13,983 nt of DNA from Longimicrobiales bacterium (GTDB taxonomy: Bacteria > Gemmatimonadota > Gemmatimonadetes > Longimicrobiales > Gaopeijiaceae), in NCBI GenBank assembly GCA_028280205.1, contig JANQME010000295.1, positions 1-13,983 on the forward strand, written 5' to 3'. The translations under genes were made by a program, and so were the position numbers. Below are positions 1 through 7,006 of this stretch, one piece after another (the first letter of the stretch is position 1; each line of letters starts with the position of its first letter). The notes below the pieces were generated by a model. The model ran no database searches. It had not been told where the DNA came from and saw only the letters and a list, made by a program, of their open reading frames with translations.

Positions 1-69
1 TTCCCGCGGCCCCACCTGAGACCCCACGTCCTCCACCCCAACACCTCGACCCCACCTCACTCCGGATGA
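1..69 (+). CDS. possible 3' end of an upstream gene (partial)
   Basis: Frame 1 is open from the first base to a TGA at 67-69, giving a Pro/His-rich tail of 22 residues. The stop overlaps the ATG of the next gene as ATGA, the same 4-base overlap style (TTGA, GTGA, GTGA) seen at the next three junctions. That shared geometry is the main argument for a real coding tail. A 22-codon open stretch is common by chance at this G+C, and no family can be recognised. Alternatively the C-rich stretch is only a leader: it carries the octamer CCCCACCT twice (10-17 and 50-57), has no Shine-Dalgarno site and shows no promoter boxes. Confidence 0.35.
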   Translation, partial: FPRPHLRPHVLHPNTSTPPHSG

Positions 70-842
70 ACAGACTCACGGGCAAGCGCGTCCTGATCAC
101 GGGCGCATCGGCCGGCATCGGTGAGGCGTGCGCCCGCCACTTCGCCGCGCACGGCACGCACCTCCTCCTCTCGGCCCGCCGCGTGGAGCGGGTCCGCGAG
201 ATCGCCGAGGAGCTGAGCACCGAGCACGGGATCGAGGCCCGGGCCGACGCGCTCGACGTCACGGACCGGGCGGCGGTCACGGCCTACGTCGACGACCTCG
301 CGGGCGCCGGGCTCGTGCCCGACGTGCTCATCAACAACGCGGGCAAGGCGAAGGGGCTCGACAAGCTCCACGAGGGCAGCCTCGATCACTGGGACGAGAT
401 GATCGACACGAACGTGAAGGGTCTTCTATACGTCACGCGCGCGGTCGTGCCGCACATGGTCGAGCGCGACTCGGGCCACATCATCAACATCGGGAGCATC
501 GCGGGGCGCTGGGTCTACCCGAAGGGCGCGGTCTACAACGCGACCAAATTCGCGGTGAAGGCGCTCAGTGAGGCGATGAACATCGACCTGCTCGGCACCC
601 GCATCCGCGTTTCGAGCGTCGATCCCGGCCTCACGGAGACGGAGTTCAGCGAGGTCCGCTTCGACGGCGACACCGAGCGCGCCGACTCGGTCTACTCGAC
701 CACGGAGCCGCTCACTGCCGACGACGTTGCGGACGCCTGCGTCTACGTCGCGAACGCGCCGGAGCACGTCGACATCTTCAACCTCGTCATGATGCCCACC
801 GTGCAGCGCTATCCGGGCTATATCGACCGGACCGGCGCTTGA
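66..842 (+). CDS. SDR family NAD(P)-dependent oxidoreductase, YdfG-like
   Basis: A classical short-chain dehydrogenase of 258 residues with a full set of motifs. These are the glycine-rich cofactor loop TGASAGIG (12-19), NNAG (90-93), the structural Asn116, and the catalytic Ser144, Tyr157 and Lys161 in YNATK. An Arg-Arg pair at 38-39 after the second strand fits a preference for NADP(H). The MIDTN, GHIINIGS and late MMPTVQ segments resemble E. coli YdfG, which oxidises 3-hydroxy acids such as L-allo-threonine and serine. The substrate here is inferred only from that resemblance. The ATG at 66 lies just before the cofactor fold and no good Shine-Dalgarno site precedes it, which suits coupling to an upstream gene. 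The stop overlaps the TTG start of the transporter. It is a soluble cytoplasmic enzyme. Confidence 0.92.
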   Translation: MNRLTGKRVLITGASAGIGEACARHFAAHGTHLLLSARRVERVREIAEELSTEHGIEARADALDVTDRAAVTAYVDDLAGAGLVPDVLINNAGKAKGLDKLHEGSLDHWDEMIDTNVKGLLYVTRAVVPHMVERDSGHIINIGSIAGRWVYPKGAVYNATKFAVKALSEAMNIDLLGTRIRVSSVDPGLTETEFSEVRFDGDTERADSVYSTTEPLTADDVADACVYVANAPEHVDIFNLVMMPTVQRYPGYIDRTGA

Positions 843-2260
843 GCCGAGTCGGGGCGACGGACGTGCCCGGCGCCTCGCCTGGACCGGAGGCCACACCAGG
901 CTCCGGCACCTCGCCCGCCCGCGAGACCACAGCCGCACCGGCGCCCTCGCCCGCCCCCGAGGCCTCATCCGCCTCGGAGGCCGCACCGACCCCGGAGGCC
1001 GCGGCCACCCCGAAGCCCTCACCCGCCCCAGACGCGACCCGCACCCCCACTCCGCCGACCGGAGCCGAGCCGTACCTGGTCGTCTTCACCCTCTGGCTGC
1101 TCGTCTTCTCCTCGGGCAGCCAGACGATGATCCTGTCGCCGATCCTGCCCATGATCGGCGACCAGCTCCAGATCGCGGACTCGATGCTCGGCACGCTCGT
1201 CTCCGTCTACTCGATCATGGTCGGGGTGTTCGCGATCCTGGCCGGACCGGTCTCGGACCGAATCGGGCGGCGGCGCATCCTCATCCTCGGCACCGGAACG
1301 ATGACGGTGGCGCTCTGCCTGCACGGGCTGGTCACGGGCTACGTGTCGTTCATCGCGGTGCGCATCTTCGCCGGGTGCGCCGGGGGTATGCTCAGCGGTG
1401 CCGCGGTCTCCTACATCGGAGACTACTTCCCGTACGAGCGCAGGGGGTGGGCTACGGGCTGGGTCATGAGCGGGAGCGCCTTCGGCCAGATCTTCGGCAT
1501 TCCGCTCGGCATCCTCATGGCGAGTCGCTGGGGCTTCCGCTCACCCTTCTACCTCTTCGCCGCCACCATGGCGGCGACGGTGCTCCTCCTCGCCCTGCGC
1601 GTCCCGCAGCCCGACGTGAAGCGGAGCCGCGCCCGGCTCACGGTGGGTCAGGCGGCATCGGACTACGCCACGATGCTGAAGAGGCCGGAGATCGTATGGG
1701 CCGCGATCGCCTTCTTCATGATGTTCCTCGGGGTGTCGATCTTCGTGATCTACCTTCCCACCTGGCTCGAGCGGGATCTGGGCGTCACGGGAGACCAGAT
1801 CGCGCTCATGTTCCTGGTCGGCGGGATCGCCAACGTCTTGACCGGGCCCCAGGTCGGGAAGCTCTCGGATCGGATCGGGCGCAAGCGGATCATCTTGCTC
1901 GGCTGCCTGGGTCTCTCGATCCTCATGCTCGGAACCGTCCGGCTGGTGACGGGCCCGGTGAGCGCGTACGTCTTCTTCTTCTTCTTCATGGTTCTGGTCG
2001 CGACGCGCATCAGCCCCTTCTCCGCCCTCCTGACCGCCCTCGTCTCGGACGAGCGCCGAGGCTCGCTCATGAGTCTGACCGTGGCGCTCGGACAGGTCGG
2101 CTTCGCGCTGGGCGGCGCGGTGGCGGGGCCGCTCTTCGCAGAGGTAGGCTACGTTTCGAACACGGTGCTGTCCGCCGCGGCCGTCCTGGCGATGGGCCTC
2201 ATCGTGTGGTTCTTCGTGCCCGAGCCCGTTCCCGACCGATCCCCGAATCCGCCGACGTGA
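839..2260 (+). CDS. MFS transporter with a Pro/Ala/Thr/Glu-rich N-terminal tail
   Basis: A 473-residue major facilitator with about twelve predicted membrane helices starting near residue 79. The family signature GPVSDRIGRRR (136-146) lies in the loop after helix 2 and its pseudo-repeat GKLSDRIGRKR (340-350) after helix 8, so both halves of the fold are present. The substrate is unknown; the general look is of a proton-coupled efflux or small-solute permease. The start is TTG at 839, overlapping the dehydrogenase stop as TTGA. GTG at 863 is the only reasonable alternative, because the first ATG (1127) lies inside helix 1. The result is an unusual cytoplasmic tail of about 77 residues made of PAP, PEA and SPA units. 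Helix 10 contains a run of TTC codons (1973-1987) giving consecutive Phe. The stop overlaps the next start as GTGA. Confidence 0.9.
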   Translation: MSRVGATDVPGASPGPEATPGSGTSPARETTAAPAPSPAPEASSASEAAPTPEAAATPKPSPAPDATRTPTPPTGAEPYLVVFTLWLLVFSSGSQTMILSPILPMIGDQLQIADSMLGTLVSVYSIMVGVFAILAGPVSDRIGRRRILILGTGTMTVALCLHGLVTGYVSFIAVRIFAGCAGGMLSGAAVSYIGDYFPYERRGWATGWVMSGSAFGQIFGIPLGILMASRWGFRSPFYLFAATMAATVLLLALRVPQPDVKRSRARLTVGQAASDYATMLKRPEIVWAAIAFFMMFLGVSIFVIYLPTWLERDLGVTGDQIALMFLVGGIANVLTGPQVGKLSDRIGRKRIILLGCLGLSILMLGTVRLVTGPVSAYVFFFFFMVLVATRISPFSALLTALVSDERRGSLMSLTVALGQVGFALGGAVAGPLFAEVGYVSNTVLSAAAVLAMGLIVWFFVPEPVPDRSPNPPT

Positions 2261-3255
2261 GCACCGACACCCCCGACACGATCCGCGTCCTCTACGTGGA
2301 GGACGCCTTCGACCAGGCGCACCTGGTCAAGACGTTCTTCAACGCGATGCCGGGCTTCTCCGTGGTCCACTCGCAGGACGGGGACCAGGCGCTGCAGCTC
2401 ATCGATCGAGAGGCGTGGGACCTCCTGGTCACGGACCTCAACCTGCCGGGCTCGGACGGGTTCGCGGTGATCCGGGCGATGCGCGCCGCGCACCCGCGGG
2501 TCCCCGTGCTGGTGACCACCGGGTACACGCAGGCCCAGTACGAGGAACAGTCGCTGCGGGCCGGCGCGGACCAGGTGATGATCAAGCCGCTCACCCAGAA
2601 CGACTTCGTGTCGCGCGTGGAGTCGATGATCGAGCAGGCGCGCGAGACCGAAGGGCCACAGGCGGAGCGCGGGCACGTCATCCTTGTCGTCGAAGGACGC
2701 GTCGGCGACGCCGAGATGGGGTGCGGGGGCTCCCTCATGCGCGCCATCGAGTCGGGTGGCCGGGCCGTGATTGTCCCGATCCTGGGTCCGGAGACCGAGG
2801 ACACGCAGTCCGAGCTCAAAGCGGCCTCGATCGCCGCGTCGATCCTGGGGGCCGAGTTCCGCGTCGACCGCACCCTGCTCGGGGACGTCGCCGGGCAGCG
2901 CGACCTCCTCGAGCGGACGCTGAACGAGCTCCGGCCCACCTCCGTCTACCTGCCCGCGCCGGACGACCGGGACGCGGACCGGCGGCGTGCGTACCAGATC
3001 GCCGCCGAGACCCTCGCCGAAGTGCCGCACGTCTTCGGGTACGAGACCGCCACGACCGGCCTCGACTTCACCCCGACGCACTTCGCGGACGTGCGGGCGG
3101 AGATGATCGTCAAGATGGAGGCGCTCGCGGCGTACCAGTCGGTCGGCGCGCCGCGGGTCGACCTGCGCCCCCGGATGGCGCAGGCGTACGCACGCTATTG
3201 GGGGCGCTTCCGCGACTTCACCGAGGTCGAGGCCTTCGAGAAGAGAACGCCGTGA
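2257..3255 (+). CDS. response regulator receiver fused to a degenerate PIG-L/LmbE-like domain
   Basis: A 332-residue protein starting at GTG 2257 inside the GTGA overlap with the transporter stop; the open frame extends further upstream only as a shadow of the transporter. Residues 8-127 form a complete CheY-like receiver: acidic pair Glu15-Asp16, phospho-acceptor Asp60 in VTDLNLPGSDG, Thr87/Thr88 and Lys110 in IKP. Residues 138-325 resemble the PIG-L/LmbE N-deacetylase fold: a GCGG loop (155-158), a YE pair (262-263) and a late KMEALAAY segment (286-293). Aligned by eye, the family's metal-binding HPDD reads RVGD (148-151) and its second motif HxDH reads DADR (239-242). Most zinc ligands and the general base therefore appear lost. 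There is no DNA-binding domain and no histidine kinase in the window. It probably acts as a phosphorylation-switched binding protein, which is inference. Confidence 0.82.
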   Translation: MSTDTPDTIRVLYVEDAFDQAHLVKTFFNAMPGFSVVHSQDGDQALQLIDREAWDLLVTDLNLPGSDGFAVIRAMRAAHPRVPVLVTTGYTQAQYEEQSLRAGADQVMIKPLTQNDFVSRVESMIEQARETEGPQAERGHVILVVEGRVGDAEMGCGGSLMRAIESGGRAVIVPILGPETEDTQSELKAASIAASILGAEFRVDRTLLGDVAGQRDLLERTLNELRPTSVYLPAPDDRDADRRRAYQIAAETLAEVPHVFGYETATTGLDFTPTHFADVRAEMIVKMEALAAYQSVGAPRVDLRPRMAQAYARYWGRFRDFTEVEAFEKRTP

Positions 3256-5030
3256 GTGGAGAGAGCGGCGTGAGCGGGACACGGAAATGCAGCGTCCCGG
3301 CGACCCCCGAGGCCGCGGCCCTCACGGTCGCACCCCTGCCCCGCACGGCCACCTTTGCGACCCTCGCGCTCACGGCCCTCGCCCCCGCCGTTCCTGCCGC
3401 CGCGCAGGAGCCCGAGCCGATCCCGGCCGGGGTGGCTCCACCGCCGGGTCCGTACGCGCCCGGCGTCGACGTGGTGCACTACGAGGTGGAAGTCGGGCTC
3501 GGCCTCGGCGTGCTCTGGTTCGAGGGCGCGACCGAGGTGCGCGTCGCGGTCGAATCCGCCGATCCGACCCTGCCACTCGACTTCACCGGGCTCGCCGTCG
3601 ACGAGGTGACGCTCGACGGTGCGGCGGTCGAGTTCCGGCACGAGGAAGGGGTCCTCTACGTGCCGCTCGACGGTCGCGCCCCAGGCGACACCGTCGGGGT
3701 CGCCGTACGCTACCAGGGCGTCCCCGACGACGGCCTCATCATCCGCGAGAACGTCCACGGCGAGCCGTCGGCGTTCGTGGACAACTGGCCGAACCGCACC
3801 CGCTTCTGGCTGCCCAGCGTGGACCACCCCGCGGACAAGGCGACCGTGCGCTACACCGTGCACGCGCCCGTCGAGTGGAAGGTGATCGCGAACGGCCACC
3901 TAACCGGCGAGCCGACGCCTACGCCCCCGGACGCAATCGGGCCCGAGGGGGAACGCCGGAGCTGGATCTGGGAGGTCGGCGTGCCGATCTCCCCGTACAA
4001 CATGGTGATCGGCGCGGCCGACCTCACCGTCACCACGATCGGGCTGGCCGCGTGCGGCCAGGCGCCGGCGTCGCCGCGCGAAGACGGCTGCGTGGAGGTC
4101 ACCTCCTGGATCTATCCGCAGGACGTGGAGCGGGCCGAGCCGTCCTTCCGGCGCGCCGCCGAGATGGTCGACTACTTCACGGACCTGATCGGGCCGTTCC
4201 CGTTCGAGAAGCTCGCCAACGTCCAGTCCGCCACGCGCTTCGGAGGCATGGAGAACGCCTCGGCGATCTTCTACTCCGAGCAGGGCATCGCGAACGGCCG
4301 CAACATGGAAGGCACCGTCTCGCACGAGATCGCGCACCAGTGGTTCGGCGACGCGGTCACGGAGTCGAGCTGGCACCACCTGTGGCTCTCCGAAGGCTTC
4401 GCGACGTACTTCGGCGCGCTCTTCTTCGAAGCCGCCGACGGCGTGGACGACTTCCGTGCCCTCATGGAGCAGAGCCGGTGGCGCGTGGTCGGCTCGCCCG
4501 ACGTGGAGCGGCCGATCTACGACCCGGAGGAGCAGGACCTCTTCGCCCTGCTGAACGTCAACAACTACCCGAAGGGTGGGTGGGTGCTGCACATGCTGCG
4601 CGGGATCCTCGGCGACGACGTCTTCTTCGCGGGCATCCGGGAGTACTACGCGCGCCACCTGCACTCGGCCGTGCTCACCGACGACTTCCGAGCCGTCATG
4701 GAAGAGGCGTCCGGGCGGGATCTGGAGTGGTTCTTCAGACAGTGGATCTACGAGCCCGGCTTCCCGACGTTCGAGACCGACGTCGAGTGGGCACCCGGAC
4801 AGGGCTCCGGCGACGGGGCGGTCCGCCTCACCGTGCGCCAGGTCCAGCGGGAGAGCTGGCCGGCGTTCCGCGTCCCCATGGAGGTCGAGCTCGAGGTGGA
4901 CGGAGCACCGATCCGGCGGTCGATCGTCGTCGAAGGGCGCGAGACGACCGTCACGCTGGAGGGGATCGCGGGTGAGCCGACCTCCGTCGTGCTCGACCCC
5001 GACGGGTGGGTGCTGAAAGGACTCGGCTGA
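3252..5030 (+). CDS. exported M1 family zinc aminopeptidase
   Basis: A 592-residue M1 metallopeptidase. The zinc site is HEIAH (358-362) followed by Glu381 after exactly 18 residues, in the LWLSEGFATY stretch. The substrate-binding loop reads GGMEN (331-335), a common variant of GAMEN, and Tyr439 in YPKGG fits the transition-state tyrosine. A hydrophobic segment after Arg31 ending in PAAA-QEP (about 32-51) looks like a Sec signal peptide with cleavage near residue 51, so the enzyme should act in the periplasm or outside. The order is N-terminal beta domain, thermolysin-like domain, then a short beta domain (about 510-592); the large helical C-terminal domain of PepN or ERAP types is absent. 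GTG 3252 overlaps the previous stop as GTGA. In-frame GTG 3270 would shorten the n-region and is a fair alternative. Expected role: trimming N-terminal residues from peptides. Confidence 0.93.
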   Translation: MSGESGVSGTRKCSVPATPEAAALTVAPLPRTATFATLALTALAPAVPAAAQEPEPIPAGVAPPPGPYAPGVDVVHYEVEVGLGLGVLWFEGATEVRVAVESADPTLPLDFTGLAVDEVTLDGAAVEFRHEEGVLYVPLDGRAPGDTVGVAVRYQGVPDDGLIIRENVHGEPSAFVDNWPNRTRFWLPSVDHPADKATVRYTVHAPVEWKVIANGHLTGEPTPTPPDAIGPEGERRSWIWEVGVPISPYNMVIGAADLTVTTIGLAACGQAPASPREDGCVEVTSWIYPQDVERAEPSFRRAAEMVDYFTDLIGPFPFEKLANVQSATRFGGMENASAIFYSEQGIANGRNMEGTVSHEIAHQWFGDAVTESSWHHLWLSEGFATYFGALFFEAADGVDDFRALMEQSRWRVVGSPDVERPIYDPEEQDLFALLNVNNYPKGGWVLHMLRGILGDDVFFAGIREYYARHLHSAVLTDDFRAVMEEASGRDLEWFFRQWIYEPGFPTFETDVEWAPGQGSGDGAVRLTVRQVQRESWPAFRVPMEVELEVDGAPIRRSIVVEGRETTVTLEGIAGEPTSVVLDPDGWVLKGLG

Positions 5031-5172
5031 GCCCGCGGGAAGGGCGGCACGAGCAGGAAGCCCCGCGCCAGCTTGCGGAGCCGCCCCGCCGACGGCGAGG
5101 TTTCCCACCCGCTCGGAGCCGGGAGACCCCGGCCCGACGGGCCTCTGAACCCGAAACGAGCGGACGTTCGCC
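5031..5172 (+). other. intergenic gap before accA, with two competing small hairpins
   Basis: This is the longest gap in the left half. It holds GCCGGG-AGAC-CCCGGC (5118-5133, 6-bp stem) overlapping GGCCC-GAC-GGGCC (5131-5143, 5-bp stem), so only one can form at a time. No T-run follows and no TAnnTT promoter box is seen. It may hold a weak terminator or simply be a read-through spacer into accA. Confidence 0.3.
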
Positions 5173-6123
5173 GTGCACCTAGCGTTCGAGAAGGACATCG
5201 TCGAGATCCAGGACCAGATCGAGAAGCTGCTCGATCTGGCGGACCGCCGGGGGATCGACGTGTCCGACGAGGTCACCGTCCTGCGCGGCAAGCTCGACGA
5301 GCTCCGCGAGCAGACGTACGCGACGCTCGGCCCGATGGAGCAGGTCCAGGTCGCGCGCCATCCACGGCGTCCGTACACACTGGACTACGTACAGCGGGTC
5401 TTCTCGGACTGGATCGAGCTCCACGGCGACCGGACCTTCCGCGACGACGAAGCGATCGTCGGCGGCTGGGGACGCCTGGGGAAGCGCTCGGTGATGATCG
5501 TCGGCCAGCAGAAGGGCCGCGACATGAAGGAGAACCTCCATCGCAACTTCGGGATGCCCCACCCCGAGGGGTACCGCAAGGCGCTGCGCCTGATGCGTCA
5601 GGCCGAGAAGTTCCGCCGACCGGTCGTCACCTTCATCGACACCCCGGGGGCGTACCCGGGCCTCGGGTCCGAGGAGCGCGGCATCGGCGAGGCGATCGCC
5701 TTCAATCTGCGCGAGATGTCGCGCCTGAAGGTTCCCGTCGTCTCGATCGTGATCGGGGAGGGGATGTCGGGCGGCGCGCTCGGCATCGGTCTCACGGACC
5801 GCATCCTGATGCTGGAGCACGCGATCTACTCGGTGATCTCGCCGGAGGGGTGCGCGGCGATCCTGTGGCGCTCCGCCGAGCACAAGGAGAAGGCCGCGAA
5901 CGCGCTCCGCCTGACCGCGGCCGACCTCCACGCGAGCGGGATCTGCGACGAGATCGTGCCGGAGCCGCACGGGGGTGCACACTCGGATTGGGACGAAGCC
6001 GCGTCACGGCTCGCCGAGGCACTCGGCCGGACGCTCGACGAGCTGGGCAAGCTCTCCGTGAAGAAGCTCCTCGCGCAGCGCTGGGCCAAGTACGAAGCGA
6101 TCGGCGCCTGGCGCGTCGATTGA
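5173..6123 (+). CDS. accA: acetyl-CoA carboxylase carboxyltransferase subunit alpha
   Basis: A protein of 316 residues, close to the 319 of E. coli AccA and similar along its whole length. A helical N-terminus is followed by LHGDRTFRDDEAIVGG, then QQKGRD, the DTPGAYPG loop with EERGIGEAIA, an IGEG-SGGALG oxyanion turn, YSVISPEGCAAILW and IVPEPHGGAH. With AccD it transfers the carboxyl group from carboxybiotin to acetyl-CoA, making malonyl-CoA for fatty-acid synthesis in the cytoplasm. AccD, AccB and AccC are not in the window. One oddity is Met198 in GEGMSGG, where E. coli has Gly. The GTG start at 5173 is the first start in frame and gives the usual N-terminal length; its Shine-Dalgarno site is poor. 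RicT follows after 19 bases, so the two are probably co-transcribed. Confidence 0.96.
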   Translation: MHLAFEKDIVEIQDQIEKLLDLADRRGIDVSDEVTVLRGKLDELREQTYATLGPMEQVQVARHPRRPYTLDYVQRVFSDWIELHGDRTFRDDEAIVGGWGRLGKRSVMIVGQQKGRDMKENLHRNFGMPHPEGYRKALRLMRQAEKFRRPVVTFIDTPGAYPGLGSEERGIGEAIAFNLREMSRLKVPVVSIVIGEGMSGGALGIGLTDRILMLEHAIYSVISPEGCAAILWRSAEHKEKAANALRLTAADLHASGICDEIVPEPHGGAHSDWDEAASRLAEALGRTLDELGKLSVKKLLAQRWAKYEAIGAWRVD

Positions 6124-6142
6124 CCATCCTCGTGAGCCGGTC

Positions 6143-7006
6143 GTGTCGCACTTCGTAGAGGTCCGCTTCAAGGGGACGCGGAAGGACTACTTCTCCAGCC
6201 GGGGCGTCGACGTGCACCCCGGCCAGCACGTCGTCGTGCAGGCGGACCGGGGCGAGGACATCGGGGAGGTCACCGCCGTCGGCGCGATCGCCGAGCGGAA
6301 GTGCTCCGCGTCGAGCGGCGGATGCGCCACGCCCGCGCCGGAACGCACCGTGGTCCGCCACGCGCGGCCCGAAGAGGTGGCCCGGCTCGACGACCTGAGG
6401 ACCGACGAGCACCGCGTGCGCGCGGAGACCCGGGGGCTCGTGGAGAAGCACGGCCTCCGCATGAAGGTCACCGAGGCAGAGTGGCAGTTCGACCGCAACA
6501 AGCTGCTCATCTACTTCACGGCCGAGAAGCGGGTCGACTTCCGGCAGCTCGTGCGTGACCTCGCCCGGACCTTCCGGGCCCGGATCGAACTGAAGCAGAT
6601 CGGCGTGCGGGACGAGGCGGCGCTCCTCGGGGGCGTGGGGCGGTGCGGACGCGAGCTCTGCTGCTCGACCTGGCTTCCCGAGCTCAAGCCGGTCTCGCTG
6701 CAGCTCGCCAAAGACCAGCGGCTCTCGCTGAACCCCGCGCAGATCAGCGGGTGCTGCGGCCGCCTCATGTGCTGCCTCATGTTCGAGCACCGCACCTACG
6801 TGGAGTCGCGCCGGCGCTTCCCCCGGGAAGGGAAGACGATCCGGACCACGCGCGGAGAAGAAAAGGTCGTGGCCGTCGACATCTGGCGGGACCGGGTGAC
6901 GCTGCGCGGCGGGGACGGCGAGCGGCGCATCGTGGACCTCGAAGAGCTCAAGCAGGAGGTCGGCCCGCGGGCCGGTCGTACGCGGGACGGGGGCGACGGC
7001 GGATGA
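6143..7006 (+). CDS. ricT: PSP1 domain protein, RicT/YaaT family
   Basis: A 287-residue protein with the PSP1 domain and the signatures of RicT: the GRCGRELCC motif (Cys168, Cys173, Cys174) and SGCCGRLMCC (Cys204, 205, 210, 211), plus SLNPAQISG between them. In Bacillus subtilis RicT joins RicA and RicF in an iron-sulfur complex that promotes RNase Y-dependent mRNA processing and affects sporulation, competence and biofilm formation. The cysteine pairs here would suit cluster binding. Cys204 is extra compared with the usual ICG, and an upstream CSASSGGC (Cys54, Cys61) adds two more. The C-terminus ends in a Gly/Arg/Asp-rich tail. The start is GTG 6143 with a weak ribosome site. The stop overlaps metG as ATGA; B. 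subtilis also has ricT and a methionyl-tRNA synthetase gene in one neighbourhood. RicA and RicF genes are not visible here. Confidence 0.9.
   Translation: MSHFVEVRFKGTRKDYFSSRGVDVHPGQHVVVQADRGEDIGEVTAVGAIAERKCSASSGGCATPAPERTVVRHARPEEVARLDDLRTDEHRVRAETRGLVEKHGLRMKVTEAEWQFDRNKLLIYFTAEKRVDFRQLVRDLARTFRARIELKQIGVRDEAALLGGVGRCGRELCCSTWLPELKPVSLQLAKDQRLSLNPAQISGCCGRLMCCLMFEHRTYVESRRRFPREGKTIRTTRGEEKVVAVDIWRDRVTLRGGDGERRIVDLEELKQEVGPRAGRTRDGGDGG

Noticed and set aside
1973..1987. TTC repeat in the transporter as a phase-variation tract
   Set aside because: The unit is three bases, so slippage would not shift the frame, and a Phe-rich membrane helix explains it.
1375..2256. Open frame continuing the response regulator upstream, as if it had a 294-residue N-terminal extension
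   Set aside because: This part is an Arg-rich shadow of the transporter gene. GTG 2257 in the GTGA overlap gives a normal receiver start.
2415..3251. Upstream extension of the M1 aminopeptidase frame
   Set aside because: It overlaps the response regulator and has shadow-type composition. Starting at 3252 or 3270 leaves a signal peptide near the N-terminus.
2149..3282. 377-codon open frame on the - strand opposite the response regulator
   Set aside because: The + strand frame has complete receiver motifs; the antisense product is His/Arg/Val-rich with no recognisable domain.
5118..5143. Overlapping hairpins before accA as a true terminator
   Set aside because: The stems are only 5-6 bp, mutually exclusive and without a T-run, which is easily found by chance at 70% G+C. 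They are noted only within the gap entry.
3900..5378. 492-codon open frame on the - strand
   Set aside because: It lies wholly across the M1 aminopeptidase and the start of accA, whose motifs are clear. It is Arg/Asp/Val-rich and family-free, as expected for an antisense shadow in G+C-rich DNA.
6643..7002. Upstream extension of the metG frame
   Set aside because: It covers the conserved cysteine motifs of ricT in another frame. ATG 7003 lies just before the catalytic fold.
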